From Flavobacterium sp. M31R6 (GTDB lineage: Bacteria > Bacteroidota > Bacteroidia > Flavobacteriales > Flavobacteriaceae), in NCBI RefSeq assembly GCF_013284035.1, contig NZ_CP054141.1:3596001-3660000 (forward strand): a DNA stretch of 64,000 nucleotides, given 5' to 3'. The notes beneath the pieces are model-generated. The model was not told the DNA's origin. It worked only from the letters and a program-made list of their open reading frames with translations, and did not search any database. The translations under genes and the position numbers were made by a program. This document shows positions 8,297 to 17,166 of the stretch, piece by piece (position 1 is the first letter of the stretch; each line of letters starts with the position of its first letter).

Positions 8297-9493
8297 TTAA
8301 AAAGCTTCGGTAATTCTAAAATAAATTCCCCAATCCCCACGACCCACTGCGGCATCAATTCCAGCATTTATTTTTTGACTGTCCTTTTCAATCACCTGAT
8401 AACGTATTCCGGCACCAATGCTTGGCAATGGCTTACTCCAGGAAGCTCCAGAATTGTACCAATCTCCCGCAGCAGCACCGGTTTCTGACTTTCTGTAAGC
8501 GATTCCTAGTCCAGCAAAACCGACATATCCCCATTTTTTATAAAAATTATTTCGAAACTCAGATTGAACTGTATAGGTTTGATTTCCTCTATATTCCCCT
8601 TGTGTATATCCCCTCAAATCTGTTTGACCGATATAATCCTGTGCAGCAAAAGGGACGTCGCCAAAATTGGCTTTCATTGCAAAGCGACTGGCTAAAATTT
8701 TGTGCTCACCCAATTTTTTATAATGGTTTACATATAACATCGTTTTAACGAAATCTTCGTCGTTATCGAGCCAAGAGGGTATGCTTGCAATTCTACCGTC
8801 TATAAAAATACCTGAACTTGGATTATAGATACTGTTTCGGGTATCAAAACTAAAGGGTATGGCCAGTGAATTGGTATTATTCGGATCAACTAGTTCTGAT
8901 TTGTCCGGAAGTGTGACAATCACATCTGTACGTATCATTGATCCACCTATTCCCAAATAAAAATTTTCAAAAATCCTTCTCTGTATCGCAAATGCAAATA
9001 GGCTTCCCTTTGTAGCATAAGGAGTTTCATAGACACTTGTCTGACTCCCTTCATCTATATCTTCAAAAGTTTGATAGGCCTGGAAATTATAGTTTATGTA
9101 TCCTACTGCTGCGAGTATTCTCCAGTAATCTTCCTTAAGATAAAGACGTGTCCCAAATATAATGTAGTAAGAGTCATTTGTCGCATAATTCCCCACCGCC
9201 ATTACTCTGGAAAGAGGCACCTTCTTTGAATTGTCAGCCTTGAAAAAACCCATTGCAATGACCCCGGCTCCAAGCCCCTGGGAACGGTCGTATGTCAAAG
9301 TAGGCATAGGCATAAAGGCAAATTTCTTTTCTTTCTTTTTTACGGTATCTGCCTTTTTTACGGTATCCAAATTACTAACCAATATTATCGACCGTATTTC
9401 TTTTTTAGAGAGTAGCGATTTTTCATTTTTCGAAAATGAAAAAACATAAAAAGTACTAAATAAAAATGCAAGGAGTAAGAAGCTTCTTTTCAT
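8297..9493 (-). CDS. Outer-membrane beta-barrel protein, BamA/surface-antigen (D15) type
   Basis: A 398-residue protein with a signal peptide (MKRSFLLLAFLFSTFYVFS), a Lys-rich linker and then a barrel region of alternating amphipathic strands ending in a terminal Phe (YFRITEAF), the usual outer-membrane insertion signal. The fold resembles the C-terminal barrel of BamA/TamA proteins, including GLGIAYR and the DLRGYTQGEYRGN segment, but there are no POTRA domains, so it is not BamA itself. Cargo or function is unknown. It is a single gene, divergent from the M14 peptidase. Confidence 0.8.
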   Translation of the reverse strand: MKRSFLLLAFLFSTFYVFSFSKNEKSLLSKKEIRSIILVSNLDTVKKADTVKKKEKKFAFMPMPTLTYDRSQGLGAGVIAMGFFKADNSKKVPLSRVMAVGNYATNDSYYIIFGTRLYLKEDYWRILAAVGYINYNFQAYQTFEDIDEGSQTSVYETPYATKGSLFAFAIQRRIFENFYLGIGGSMIRTDVIVTLPDKSELVDPNNTNSLAIPFSFDTRNSIYNPSSGIFIDGRIASIPSWLDNDEDFVKTMLYVNHYKKLGEHKILASRFAMKANFGDVPFAAQDYIGQTDLRGYTQGEYRGNQTYTVQSEFRNNFYKKWGYVGFAGLGIAYRKSETGAAAGDWYNSGASWSKPLPSIGAGIRYQVIEKDSQKINAGIDAAVGRGDWGIYFRITEAF

Positions 9494-9751
9494 TTGAAAT
9501 TAAATTTTGGATACAAAAAAATGATAATTGTAAAAATTCAACTATCAAAAATAAGCATAAACAAGTTTAAAAACGATTTTTATTCCCCTATAAATTGATT
9601 AATTATCAACGAATTACAAACTACACATCATCAAAATTGGCATTCATGTTAACTATTCTTTTATAGTACAAAAAAAATACAATCGCAATTATCTTAATCC
9701 TTCATAAAAACCTTCTTCCAGATTTGAGACAAAAAATAATTATAAATTAAT

Positions 9752-9759
9752 TACATTTG
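9752..9759 (+). promoter_or_regulatory. -7 element TACATTTG of the M14 peptidase gene
   Basis: Exact match to the Bacteroidota TAnnTTTG element, 24 bp before the ATG at 9784. A TTG that could open the frame (9757) lies within it, which argues for the ATG start. Confidence 0.6.
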
Positions 9760-9783
9760 AAACCCACATTCAAAATTAACCTT

Positions 9784-11514
9784 ATGCAATTAATACGCTT
9801 TTGTTTCCTACTGATCACAGTTTCTGTTTTTGCCCAAAAAAACAATAAATACAGTACTTTTTTCGAAAAAGGAAATGGAAACCAATCGGCTAATTATCAA
9901 GAAACAATTACTTATTATACCCTTTTGGCTCATGATTTTCAAACTATCAAAATGGAAAAAATGGGACTGACGGATAGTGGAGAACCATTATACATGATTA
10001 CTTTCAATCCTGAAAAAAAATTTAATTTTGATGAAATTCAAAAAAACAAAGCAGTATTGTTTCTAAATAATGGAATTCACGCAGGCGAACCCGATGGTAT
10101 AGATGCAACGATGCAATTGTTTCGTGATTTAGCTTTAGGCAAAATCAAAACACCTAAGAATACGGTAATAGTTACGATTCCAATTTACAATATCGGCGGT
10201 GCTTTGAACAGAAACTCAACTTCAAGAGCCAACCAAGAAGGACCTGAAGAATATGGTTTTCGAGGCAATGCCAGAAACTATGATTTGAATCGCGATATGA
10301 TCAAGTCGGATACCCGAAATACCAAAAGTTTTGTTGCTATCTACCATAAAATAAATCCAGATGTTTTTATCGATAATCACGTGAGCAATGGTTCTGATTA
10401 TCAATACAAGCTGACCTATATCATGACGCAGCACAATAAACTAGGAACTATTTTGGGAGATTACATGAACACTGAAATGATGCCCTTTATTGTAAAAGAT
10501 TTGGAACAAAAAAACATTCCAACAACACCTTATGTCAATGCATTCGAGGAAACACCCGATAATGGTTTTGTGCAATTTTCGGACACGCCAAGATATACAA
10601 CAGGTTACACTTCACTTTTCAATACTATTGGGTTTGTTGTTGAAACCCATATGCTAAAAAAATATGCTGATCGCGTAAAAGCTACTTATGAATATATGAT
10701 TTCTACAATCGATTTTATTGATTTGAATTATAAAAAATTAAAAGAATTACGTGCCAAAAATGAAGAACAATATAAACCTAAAAAGTCGTACCCTATTGAA
10801 TGGAAAATAGACAGCTCCAAGGCAACAACCTATTTGTTTTCAGGGTTTGAGGCTTCTTACAAAAAAAGTGAAGTTACAACAGGCCAACGATTATTTTATG
10901 ACAGAACCAAACCCTATCAAAAGAACGTTCCTTACATCAAAGAATATAAATCAGTCAAAGACGTTACAATTCCGAAAGCTTACATTATCCCAAAAGGATA
11001 TTGGAATGTCATAGATTTATTAAAAAGTAATGATTGTAGCTACACACAATTAAAAAAAGATACTATTATTAAAGTAGAAAGTTATAAAATTGCCGATTAC
11101 AAAACTTCAAGTCAAGCCTATGAAGGACATTATCCGCATAGAAATGCAAAATTAACTACAACTATTGAGAATAAAACCTTTGCCAAAGGAGATTATGTGT
11201 TTTCTACTGAACAAAAAGCGGTAAAATATTTACTGGAAACTTTAGAACCCGAAGCGGTTGATTCGTTCTTCAATTGGAACTTTTTTGACAGCATTTTACA
11301 ACAAAAAGAAGGATATTCAGAATATGTTTTTGAAGATTTAGCTGCTCAACTTTTAAAAGACAACCCTAGTTTAAGAAAGGAATTGGAAACCAAAGTCAAT
11401 AATGACCCTGCATTTGCAAAAAATAGTGAAGCACAATTGGATTGGGTTTATAAACATTCTAAATTCTATGAAAAAGAACATTTACAATACCCAGTTTACA
11501 GATTACTCAACTAA
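9784..11514 (+). CDS. Secreted zinc carboxypeptidase, peptidase family M14
   Basis: A 576-residue exported peptidase. The ATG at 9784 begins a signal peptide (MQLIRFCFLLITVSVFAQ). Zinc ligands fit M14: HAGEPDG (His and Glu of HxxE), a later His in DNHVSNGSDYQY, and the putative catalytic Glu in FVVETHMLKK. RNYDLNRD is the arginine/asparagine substrate-carboxylate region of the family. About 270 residues follow the catalytic domain without a sorting domain that I recognise. It likely trims peptides in the periplasm or outside the cell. It ends 11 bp from the convergent Nudix gene with no terminator in between. Confidence 0.88.
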   Translation: MQLIRFCFLLITVSVFAQKNNKYSTFFEKGNGNQSANYQETITYYTLLAHDFQTIKMEKMGLTDSGEPLYMITFNPEKKFNFDEIQKNKAVLFLNNGIHAGEPDGIDATMQLFRDLALGKIKTPKNTVIVTIPIYNIGGALNRNSTSRANQEGPEEYGFRGNARNYDLNRDMIKSDTRNTKSFVAIYHKINPDVFIDNHVSNGSDYQYKLTYIMTQHNKLGTILGDYMNTEMMPFIVKDLEQKNIPTTPYVNAFEETPDNGFVQFSDTPRYTTGYTSLFNTIGFVVETHMLKKYADRVKATYEYMISTIDFIDLNYKKLKELRAKNEEQYKPKKSYPIEWKIDSSKATTYLFSGFEASYKKSEVTTGQRLFYDRTKPYQKNVPYIKEYKSVKDVTIPKAYIIPKGYWNVIDLLKSNDCSYTQLKKDTIIKVESYKIADYKTSSQAYEGHYPHRNAKLTTTIENKTFAKGDYVFSTEQKAVKYLLETLEPEAVDSFFNWNFFDSILQQKEGYSEYVFEDLAAQLLKDNPSLRKELETKVNNDPAFAKNSEAQLDWVYKHSKFYEKEHLQYPVYRLLN

Positions 11515-11525
11515 TTGGCTCTTAT

Positions 11526-12128
11526 TCATTTGATCAATTTTTCTTCTTCAAATAGAAGCTTAATATTCTCGTATGAATTTTCCAATGCTTTTGGAATTTC
11601 ACTTGGCTTAAACCAAGCTACTTTTTCAATTCCTTCTTCTAATTGTCCCATTGGAATGCCTTCAAAGGTAGATTGCATTTCAAACCAATGGGTAATTTTT
11701 AATTTGTATTTTCCATTTCGTTTAAAAACATGGTAAGTTTTCTGAAGTTTTTTAACAATTTTCAGTTCATTTACACCAGTTTCTTCTTCAACTTCTCGCA
11801 TGGCGGTTTCTTCAATTAACTCTCCTTTATCGGTACCGCCTTTGGGTAAATCCCACTTTCCATTTCTAAAAATAAATAAAACCTCACCTTTTTTATTATA
11901 AACTAATCCACCTCCCGCTTTATTTACAGGAATTTTTGCTTTCAAAGTTTTCATAATCACACTTTCATCAGGGTGATAGAGATAGGCTTTCTTAATTTTA
12001 TTTTGAAACATTTTCACAATAACCTGCTCGATATCAATACTATCCAGCAAGAAAAGTTGAAAATCAGTCTCCTTGGAGATTTGATTTGTCAAAAAAAGTG
12101 GTTTGTCGTTAACAAAAACTTTATACAT
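11526..12128 (-). CDS. Nudix hydrolase
   Basis: A 200-residue protein whose Nudix box (G x5 E x7 REUxEExGU) is intact at residues 97-119, with KWDLPKGG before it. The N-terminal 70 residues are a family-specific extension. Nudix enzymes hydrolyse nucleoside diphosphates linked to other groups; the substrate cannot be read from sequence. Its start codon lies inside the promoter of the divergent pyrE gene, only 7 bp from the pyrE ATG, so the two genes are probably regulated against each other. Confidence 0.88.
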   Translation of the reverse strand: MYKVFVNDKPLFLTNQISKETDFQLFLLDSIDIEQVIVKMFQNKIKKAYLYHPDESVIMKTLKAKIPVNKAGGGLVYNKKGEVLFIFRNGKWDLPKGGTDKGELIEETAMREVEEETGVNELKIVKKLQKTYHVFKRNGKYKLKITHWFEMQSTFEGIPMGQLEEGIEKVAWFKPSEIPKALENSYENIKLLFEEEKLIK

Positions 12129-12131
12129 TTG
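12102..12131 (+). promoter_or_regulatory. pyrE promoter overlapping the Nudix start codon
   Basis: TTTG at 12102-12105, 18-bp gap, then TACATTTG at 12124-12131, a full match to the Bacteroidota -33/-7 pattern. The pyrE ATG begins 4 bp after the -7 element, so the transcript would have little or no leader. Confidence 0.65.
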
Positions 12132-12135
12132 TATT

Positions 12136-12777
12136 ATGATTTTTAATAAAGATACAGCCGAAAAAACAGCCGAATTGCTTTTGCAAATAAATGCAATTAA
12201 ATTGAATCCAGGAAATCCTTTTACATGGGCTTCTGGATGGAAATCGCCTATATATTGCGATAATCGTTTAATCCTCTCGTTTCCAGCTATAAGAAATTAT
12301 GTTAGGGACGAATTTTCTAAAAACATCGAGAAACAATTTGGTAAACCAGACGTTATTGCCGGTGTAGCCACTGGAGCAATTGGAATAGGAATGCTCGTTG
12401 CAGAAAGTATGGGACTACCTTTTGTTTATGTTCGACCAGAACCAAAAAAACACGGTCGTCAAAACCAAGTAGAAGGTTTTTTGCAAAAAGGACAAAGCGT
12501 AGTAATTATAGAAGATTTAATTAGTACTGGAAACAGTAGTTTGCTTGCCGTTGAAGGCTTACGGGGAGCAGGAGCAGTTATAAAAGGAATGGCAGCTATA
12601 TTTACTTATGGCTTTGACGTTGCAGACCAGAACTTCAAAAATGCTAAAATTGATTTGTACACTTTAAGCAACTATCAAAATTTATTGAATTTAGCGGTTG
12701 CCAAAAAGTATATTACAGAAGAAGAAGAGCAAACTTTGAGAGAATGGAATGGAAGTCCATCAACCTGGAGCGTTTAA
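12136..12777 (+). CDS. pyrE: Orotate phosphoribosyltransferase
   Basis: Converts orotate and PRPP to OMP in pyrimidine synthesis. The 213-residue product carries the type I PRPP loop VVIIEDLISTGNSS and the KKHGR loop used for phosphate binding. The start MIFNKDTAEKT at 12136 is chosen because the family begins there and the upstream in-frame codons fall in the promoter and the divergent Nudix gene. The SRPBCC gene follows 66 bp later and may be cotranscribed. Confidence 0.95.
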   Translation: MIFNKDTAEKTAELLLQINAIKLNPGNPFTWASGWKSPIYCDNRLILSFPAIRNYVRDEFSKNIEKQFGKPDVIAGVATGAIGIGMLVAESMGLPFVYVRPEPKKHGRQNQVEGFLQKGQSVVIIEDLISTGNSSLLAVEGLRGAGAVIKGMAAIFTYGFDVADQNFKNAKIDLYTLSNYQNLLNLAVAKKYITEEEEQTLREWNGSPSTWSV

Positions 12778-12843
12778 AATAGAAACTTTCTGATTTTAAA
12801 TAAAATTCCTTTAAAACAAAATAACAAACAATACATAAAAATA

Positions 12844-13236
12844 ATGAACTTAGAAAGTCCAAAAGTTACTGTTGAAAAATCAAGTCAAGAATTATTCGAT
12901 TTATTGAGTGATGTAAAAAACTTCGAAAAATTAATGCCCGATAATATCGCAAAATTTGAAGTTATCGGAGAAGATGCTTTTATTTTTGGATTAAAAGGAA
13001 TGCCCGAAATCAAATTAAAGATGAAAGAGAAAGTAGCGCCAAACAAAATTGTATTGGGTGCTGCAAGCGACAAACTTCCATTTACTTTAGTCGCTAATAT
13101 TGATACCATTTCTGAGCAATCAAGCGCTGTAAAACTAGATTTTGAAGGCGAATTCAATGCGATGATGGCCATGATGGTGAAAGGTCCTATTGGAAAATTC
13201 ATCGAGACCTTGGCAAATAATATGACAAAACTTTAA
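12844..13236 (+). CDS. SRPBCC (START-like) family protein
   Basis: A 130-residue single-domain protein with the pattern of the SRPBCC/polyketide-cyclase fold: an N-terminal strand VTVEKSSQELFDLLSDVKNF, a central GLKGMPEIKLKMKE strand pair and a long C-terminal helix. Such proteins bind hydrophobic ligands in a deep cavity. No catalytic residue is obvious. Neighbouring pyrE and birA give no firm clue. Ends at a strong terminator. Confidence 0.75.
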   Translation: MNLESPKVTVEKSSQELFDLLSDVKNFEKLMPDNIAKFEVIGEDAFIFGLKGMPEIKLKMKEKVAPNKIVLGAASDKLPFTLVANIDTISEQSSAVKLDFEGEFNAMMAMMVKGPIGKFIETLANNMTKL

Positions 13237-13255
13237 TATCTTTCTATAAAGAATA

Positions 13256-13286
13256 AAAGCCTTTTAGTTTTTAGCTAAAAGGCTTT
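13256..13286. terminator. Bidirectional intrinsic terminator
   Basis: 12-bp stem (AAAGCCTTTTAG and complement), loop of 7, then T-run; lies between the convergent SRPBCC and birA genes. Confidence 0.85.
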
Positions 13287-13314
13287 TTTATTGGCGATAA
13301 GAACAAATCTCGTT

Positions 13315-14043
13315 TTAATACAGCATTTGCACTTCTTTGAGGTTGTATTCGCAAATACTATCGTCTTCCAAAAGAATCTGAAGTTTACCTATTGAAGAAA
13401 CCCCTTTTATAATTCCCATAAAATTGTTTTCATTTTCATCTGTAAACGCTGTAGGAACTCCCATTTTAAATAATTCATTGCTATATTCTTCCCATAGATC
13501 AGAAGCTATTGCATCGTAATTAGCTATCATTTGCTCCATTTCTGCAACTATACCCAATAGAATTTCTTCTTTATCAAAAAAGGAATTGCATATTAAAGCC
13601 AATGATGATGCTCTGGGCAAATTTTCAAATTGCATTTGATTTACATTCAGTCCCAACCCTACAATTGACGTAATTGCTCCAGTTCCTTTTATGCTATTCT
13701 CAATCAATATGCCACCTATTTTCTTATTAGCTGACATAATGTCGTTGGGCCATTTTACACTTAATTCAGGAATATTGTACTTTTTTAAGGTTCTAATTAC
13801 AGCCAACGAAACCACTACGTTCAGGTTAAAAACTGCTTCATTATCAAACAAAAAATCCTTAACCAAAACACTCATTATAAGGTTTTTACCAGACTCAGAA
13901 TCCCACTTAGCTCCCATCTGCCCTTTCCCTTTCAACTGATTTTCAGCAGTAACTACAGTAAAATTTTGGACCTCCTGTTTGTTCGACAAACCTTTTAGAA
14001 ACTCATTTGTAGAATCTATGGCATCGAGTTTGATTAGCTTCAT
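13315..14043 (-). CDS. birA: Biotin--[acetyl-CoA-carboxylase] ligase
   Basis: Activates biotin with ATP and attaches it to carboxylase carrier domains. The 242-residue protein has the biotinyl-AMP loop as GKGQMGAKW (classically GRGRxGRxW) and the KWPNDI motif with the catalytic Lys, followed by GGILIE. There is no N-terminal winged helix, so it is the monofunctional class without DNA-binding repressor activity. The start at 14043 (MKLIKLDAID) is taken because upstream in-frame residues are not family-like. Divergent from rsfS. Confidence 0.92.
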   Translation of the reverse strand: MKLIKLDAIDSTNEFLKGLSNKQEVQNFTVVTAENQLKGKGQMGAKWDSESGKNLIMSVLVKDFLFDNEAVFNLNVVVSLAVIRTLKKYNIPELSVKWPNDIMSANKKIGGILIENSIKGTGAITSIVGLGLNVNQMQFENLPRASSLALICNSFFDKEEILLGIVAEMEQMIANYDAIASDLWEEYSNELFKMGVPTAFTDENENNFMGIIKGVSSIGKLQILLEDDSICEYNLKEVQMLY

Positions 14044-14139
14044 GTGTACTTTTTTTTGTAAAACATAATTTAATATTATGTTAAGGTTCAAAATTAATCA
14101 CAAAAAATGGTAACTTTACAAACTTATATAAAAAATTAA

Positions 14140-14511
14140 ATGGCGAAAAAGACTATAAACAATGATGTTCTGTTGGCGAACATTATAAAAGGAATAGAAG
14201 AAGTAAAAGGAAGTGATATCGATATTTTAGATTTAAGAGAAATAGACACCGCAGTTTGTGACTATTTTGTTATTTGCAATGGTAACTCAAACACTCAAGT
14301 GAATGCCATTGTGAACTCTATTCAAAAAACAGTTTCTAAAGATTTAAAAGACAAACCTTGGCATGTTGAAGGTTCTGATGTAGCAGAATGGGTTTTGATG
14401 GATTATGTACACATCGTAGTACATGTATTCCAAAAACACATCCGTGAATACTACAACATCGAAAGTCTTTGGGGTGATGCCAAAATCACTAAAATCGAAA
14501 ACAAATATTAA
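14140..14511 (+). CDS. rsfS: Ribosomal silencing factor RsfS
   Basis: A 123-residue member of the RsfS/Iojap family, which binds uL14 on the 50S subunit and blocks subunit joining in slow growth. The conserved segments DYFVICNGNS, PWHVEG, and WVLMDYVHIVVHVF are present. It is followed 15 bp later by ftsH, a pairing common in Bacteroidota. A TAACTTTA element at 14111-14118 is a one-mismatch -7 candidate. Confidence 0.92.
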   Translation: MAKKTINNDVLLANIIKGIEEVKGSDIDILDLREIDTAVCDYFVICNGNSNTQVNAIVNSIQKTVSKDLKDKPWHVEGSDVAEWVLMDYVHIVVHVFQKHIREYYNIESLWGDAKITKIENKY

Positions 14512-14526
14512 AGAAATAATCTTCTA

Positions 14527-16452
14527 ATGGCTAAAGATAATAATCCAAATTCAAATAAATTTAAAGTAAGTCCTTGGTTAGTTTACACTGCAATACTATT
14601 AATTTTTCTAGGAATAAGTTTTGTAACTGGTGGATCTAGCTTTCAAGAGCCTGCTCAATTAACTTCTTCTAAATTTAATTCTTATTTAGAGAAAGGACAA
14701 ATCGAAAAAGTAATTGTTTACAATAAAAATGAAGCTGAAGTTTATTTAAATGCGAAAGCTTTAAGTGATCCAGAACATAAAAAAGTATCAAAAGACGTAC
14801 TGGACAGACCTAACAAAGGTCCTCATTATTCGTTTGACATTGGTAATGACCAAATTTTTCAAACCAAATTAGAAAAAGCAGTTGCTGAAGGAAAATTAAA
14901 AGATTTTAATTTTCTGCAAAAAAGCAACTGGACTGATCTTTTTGTAAGTCTGTTGCCAATAATCATCATCATTGGTGTTTGGATTTTTATTATGCGAAAA
15001 ATGTCCGGTGGCCCAGGTGGCGGAGGCGGTCAAATTTTCAATATTGGAAAATCGAAAGCCAAGCTTTTTGATGAAAAAACAGATATTAAAACTACATTCA
15101 AAGATGTAGCAGGTTTAGAAGGTGCTAAAGAAGAGATACAAGAAATTGTAGAATTCCTTAAAAACCCTGAGAAATATACCAATCTAGGAGGTAAAATACC
15201 GAAAGGAGCTCTGCTTGTAGGACCTCCGGGAACTGGTAAAACATTATTGGCAAAAGCCGTTGCTGGTGAAGCTCAAGTACCTTTCTTCTCTTTATCTGGT
15301 TCAGATTTTGTTGAAATGTTTGTAGGTGTAGGTGCTTCAAGAGTACGTGATCTTTTTAAACAGGCCAAAGAAAAATCTCCGGCAATTATTTTTATCGATG
15401 AAATCGATGCTGTAGGTAGAGCTAGAGGAAAAAGCAATATGTCAGGTGGTAATGACGAAAGAGAAAACACATTAAACCAATTATTGACTGAAATGGATGG
15501 TTTTGGTACCAATTCAAATGTAATTGTTTTGGCTGCAACAAATAGAGCCGATGTTTTGGACAAGGCCTTAATGCGCGCAGGTCGTTTCGACAGACAAATT
15601 TTTGTTGACTTACCGGATATTCGTGAGAGAGCCGAAATATTCTTGGTACACCTTGCACCTTTGAAAAAAATTGAAGGATTGGATACCGACTTTTTAGCTA
15701 AACAGACCCCAGGTTTTTCTGGAGCTGATATTGCCAATGTTTGTAATGAAGCTGCATTAATTGCCGCAAGAAACAATAAAGAAGCTGTTGACAAACAAGA
15801 CTTCTTAGATGCAGTTGACCGTATTGTAGGTGGACTTGAAAAGAAAAACAAAATAATTACTCCAGAAGAAAAAAGAGCCATCGCCATTCACGAAGCTGGA
15901 CACGCCACAGTTAGCTGGATGCTTGAACATGCTGCCCCATTAATTAAAGTAACTATCGTTCCTCGTGGACAAAGTCTTGGTGCTGCTTGGTATCTACCAG
16001 AAGAACGTCTAATTGTTCGTACAGACCAGATGCTAGACGAAATGTGCGCTACAATGGGTGGTAGAGCTGCAGAAAAAGTGACTTTCGACAGAATATCAAC
16101 AGGCGCTTTAAGTGATTTAGAAAAAGTTACAAAACAAGCTCGTGCTATGGTTACCGTTTACGGATTAAATGATAAAATTGGAAATGTTACCTACTACGAT
16201 TCAAGCGGACAAAGTGAATACAGTTTTTCTAAACCTTATTCTGATGAAACAGCCAAAGTAATTGACAAAGAAATTTCAGATCTTATCGAAAGCCAATACC
16301 AAAGAGCAATAAAGATTTTAGAAGATAATAAAGATAAATTAGAGCAGCTAGCTGCAATCTTAATCGAAAAAGAAGTCATTTTCAAAGACGATTTAGAAAC
16401 TATTTTTGGAAAAAGAACTTTTGACAAAAACTTAGGTGAAGTAGTATCGTAA
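14527..16452 (+). CDS. ftsH: ATP-dependent zinc metalloprotease FtsH
   Basis: A membrane-anchored AAA+ protease that degrades misfolded and regulatory membrane proteins. The 641 residues show two membrane segments (about 18-38 and 138-158), Walker A GPPGTGKT at residues 232-239, Walker B IIFIDEID, the second region of homology ending MRAGRFDRQ, and the zinc-binding HEAGH at residues 455-459. The cluster with rsfS, cdsA and psd links it to membrane homeostasis; in E. coli FtsH controls lipid A synthesis, which is known for that species only. A strong terminator follows. Confidence 0.97.
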   Translation: MAKDNNPNSNKFKVSPWLVYTAILLIFLGISFVTGGSSFQEPAQLTSSKFNSYLEKGQIEKVIVYNKNEAEVYLNAKALSDPEHKKVSKDVLDRPNKGPHYSFDIGNDQIFQTKLEKAVAEGKLKDFNFLQKSNWTDLFVSLLPIIIIIGVWIFIMRKMSGGPGGGGGQIFNIGKSKAKLFDEKTDIKTTFKDVAGLEGAKEEIQEIVEFLKNPEKYTNLGGKIPKGALLVGPPGTGKTLLAKAVAGEAQVPFFSLSGSDFVEMFVGVGASRVRDLFKQAKEKSPAIIFIDEIDAVGRARGKSNMSGGNDERENTLNQLLTEMDGFGTNSNVIVLAATNRADVLDKALMRAGRFDRQIFVDLPDIRERAEIFLVHLAPLKKIEGLDTDFLAKQTPGFSGADIANVCNEAALIAARNNKEAVDKQDFLDAVDRIVGGLEKKNKIITPEEKRAIAIHEAGHATVSWMLEHAAPLIKVTIVPRGQSLGAAWYLPEERLIVRTDQMLDEMCATMGGRAAEKVTFDRISTGALSDLEKVTKQARAMVTVYGLNDKIGNVTYYDSSGQSEYSFSKPYSDETAKVIDKEISDLIESQYQRAIKILEDNKDKLEQLAAILIEKEVIFKDDLETIFGKRTFDKNLGEVVS

Positions 16453-16476
16453 TTACATAAAAAACACAAATATTTA

Positions 16477-16513
16477 AAATCTTAATTCAAAACCCTGTTT
16501 TGAATTAAGATTT
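16477..16513 (+). terminator. Intrinsic terminator after ftsH
   Basis: 16-bp perfect stem (16477-16492 and 16498-16513), loop CCCTG, then a T-run. It separates rsfS-ftsH from the LUD gene. Confidence 0.85.
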
Positions 16514-16516
16514 TTT

Positions 16517-16524
16517 TATCTTTG
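16517..16524 (+). promoter_or_regulatory. -7 element TATCTTTG before the LUD-cdsA-psd operon
   Basis: Exact TAnnTTTG match immediately after the ftsH terminator and 38 bp before the ATG of the LUD gene. No well-spaced TTTG is seen upstream because the terminator arm occupies that place. Confidence 0.5.
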
Positions 16525-16562
16525 AACGTTTTCAAGTAACACAAAACGATTATTAACAAATT

Positions 16563-17165
16563 ATGAATCTTTTTAAAAAATTATTTGGTTCTAACGACCC
16601 CTCTTCAGATGAAGCTAGAAGCGGCCATTCAAACAGACCAAATCCAGATATTAATTCCCCTTTGGATGAGCAGTTTATCTATAATTTCAAAAAAAATGGG
16701 GGTAAATTTTTATACTGTGAAAACTTAAATGAAGTAAAAGAACAATTTGAAAATATACTTGAAGAAAACGATTGGTTTGAAAGTGAAGCTTTATGCTATG
16801 AACCTAAATTGCACTTTTTGCTAGATGAAAATAAACTCACTTACGGTCAAAACATAAATCCCAAATTTTTATTGTCGAGCTGTGAAAATCTAGTAGCCGA
16901 AGAAGGTTCCATTTTGTTTTCCTCAAATCAAATCAAACAAAAAAAACCTAATGATTTACCCACTAACATCATTATTTTAGCCAATACTAGCCAGATAGTA
17001 GAAGGAAAAAGTGATGGCCTTAGTGCTATTAGAAAAAAATACTTGACAGAATACCCAACAAATATCACAACAATAAAATATTTTGAAAAAGCAAAAGAGG
17101 AAGATTTTACTCAATACGGAAGCTCAGCCAAAAATTTATATTTATTGCTTTTAGAAGATCTTTAA
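16563..17165 (+). CDS. LUD-domain (LutC/YkgG-like) protein
   Basis: A 200-residue protein with a variable N-terminal 60 residues and a LUD-type domain (KLHFLLDENKLTYGQNI, CENLVAEEGSILFSSNQ, NIIILANTSQIVEG). LUD proteins include LutB/LutC of lactate utilisation, but this lone copy has no lutA or lutB nearby and its role in Flavobacteria is unclear. It starts an operon: cdsA begins 1 bp after its stop, so translation coupling with phospholipid genes is likely. Confidence 0.75.
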   Translation: MNLFKKLFGSNDPSSDEARSGHSNRPNPDINSPLDEQFIYNFKKNGGKFLYCENLNEVKEQFENILEENDWFESEALCYEPKLHFLLDENKLTYGQNINPKFLLSSCENLVAEEGSILFSSNQIKQKKPNDLPTNIIILANTSQIVEGKSDGLSAIRKKYLTEYPTNITTIKYFEKAKEEDFTQYGSSAKNLYLLLLEDL

Positions 17166-17166
17166 A

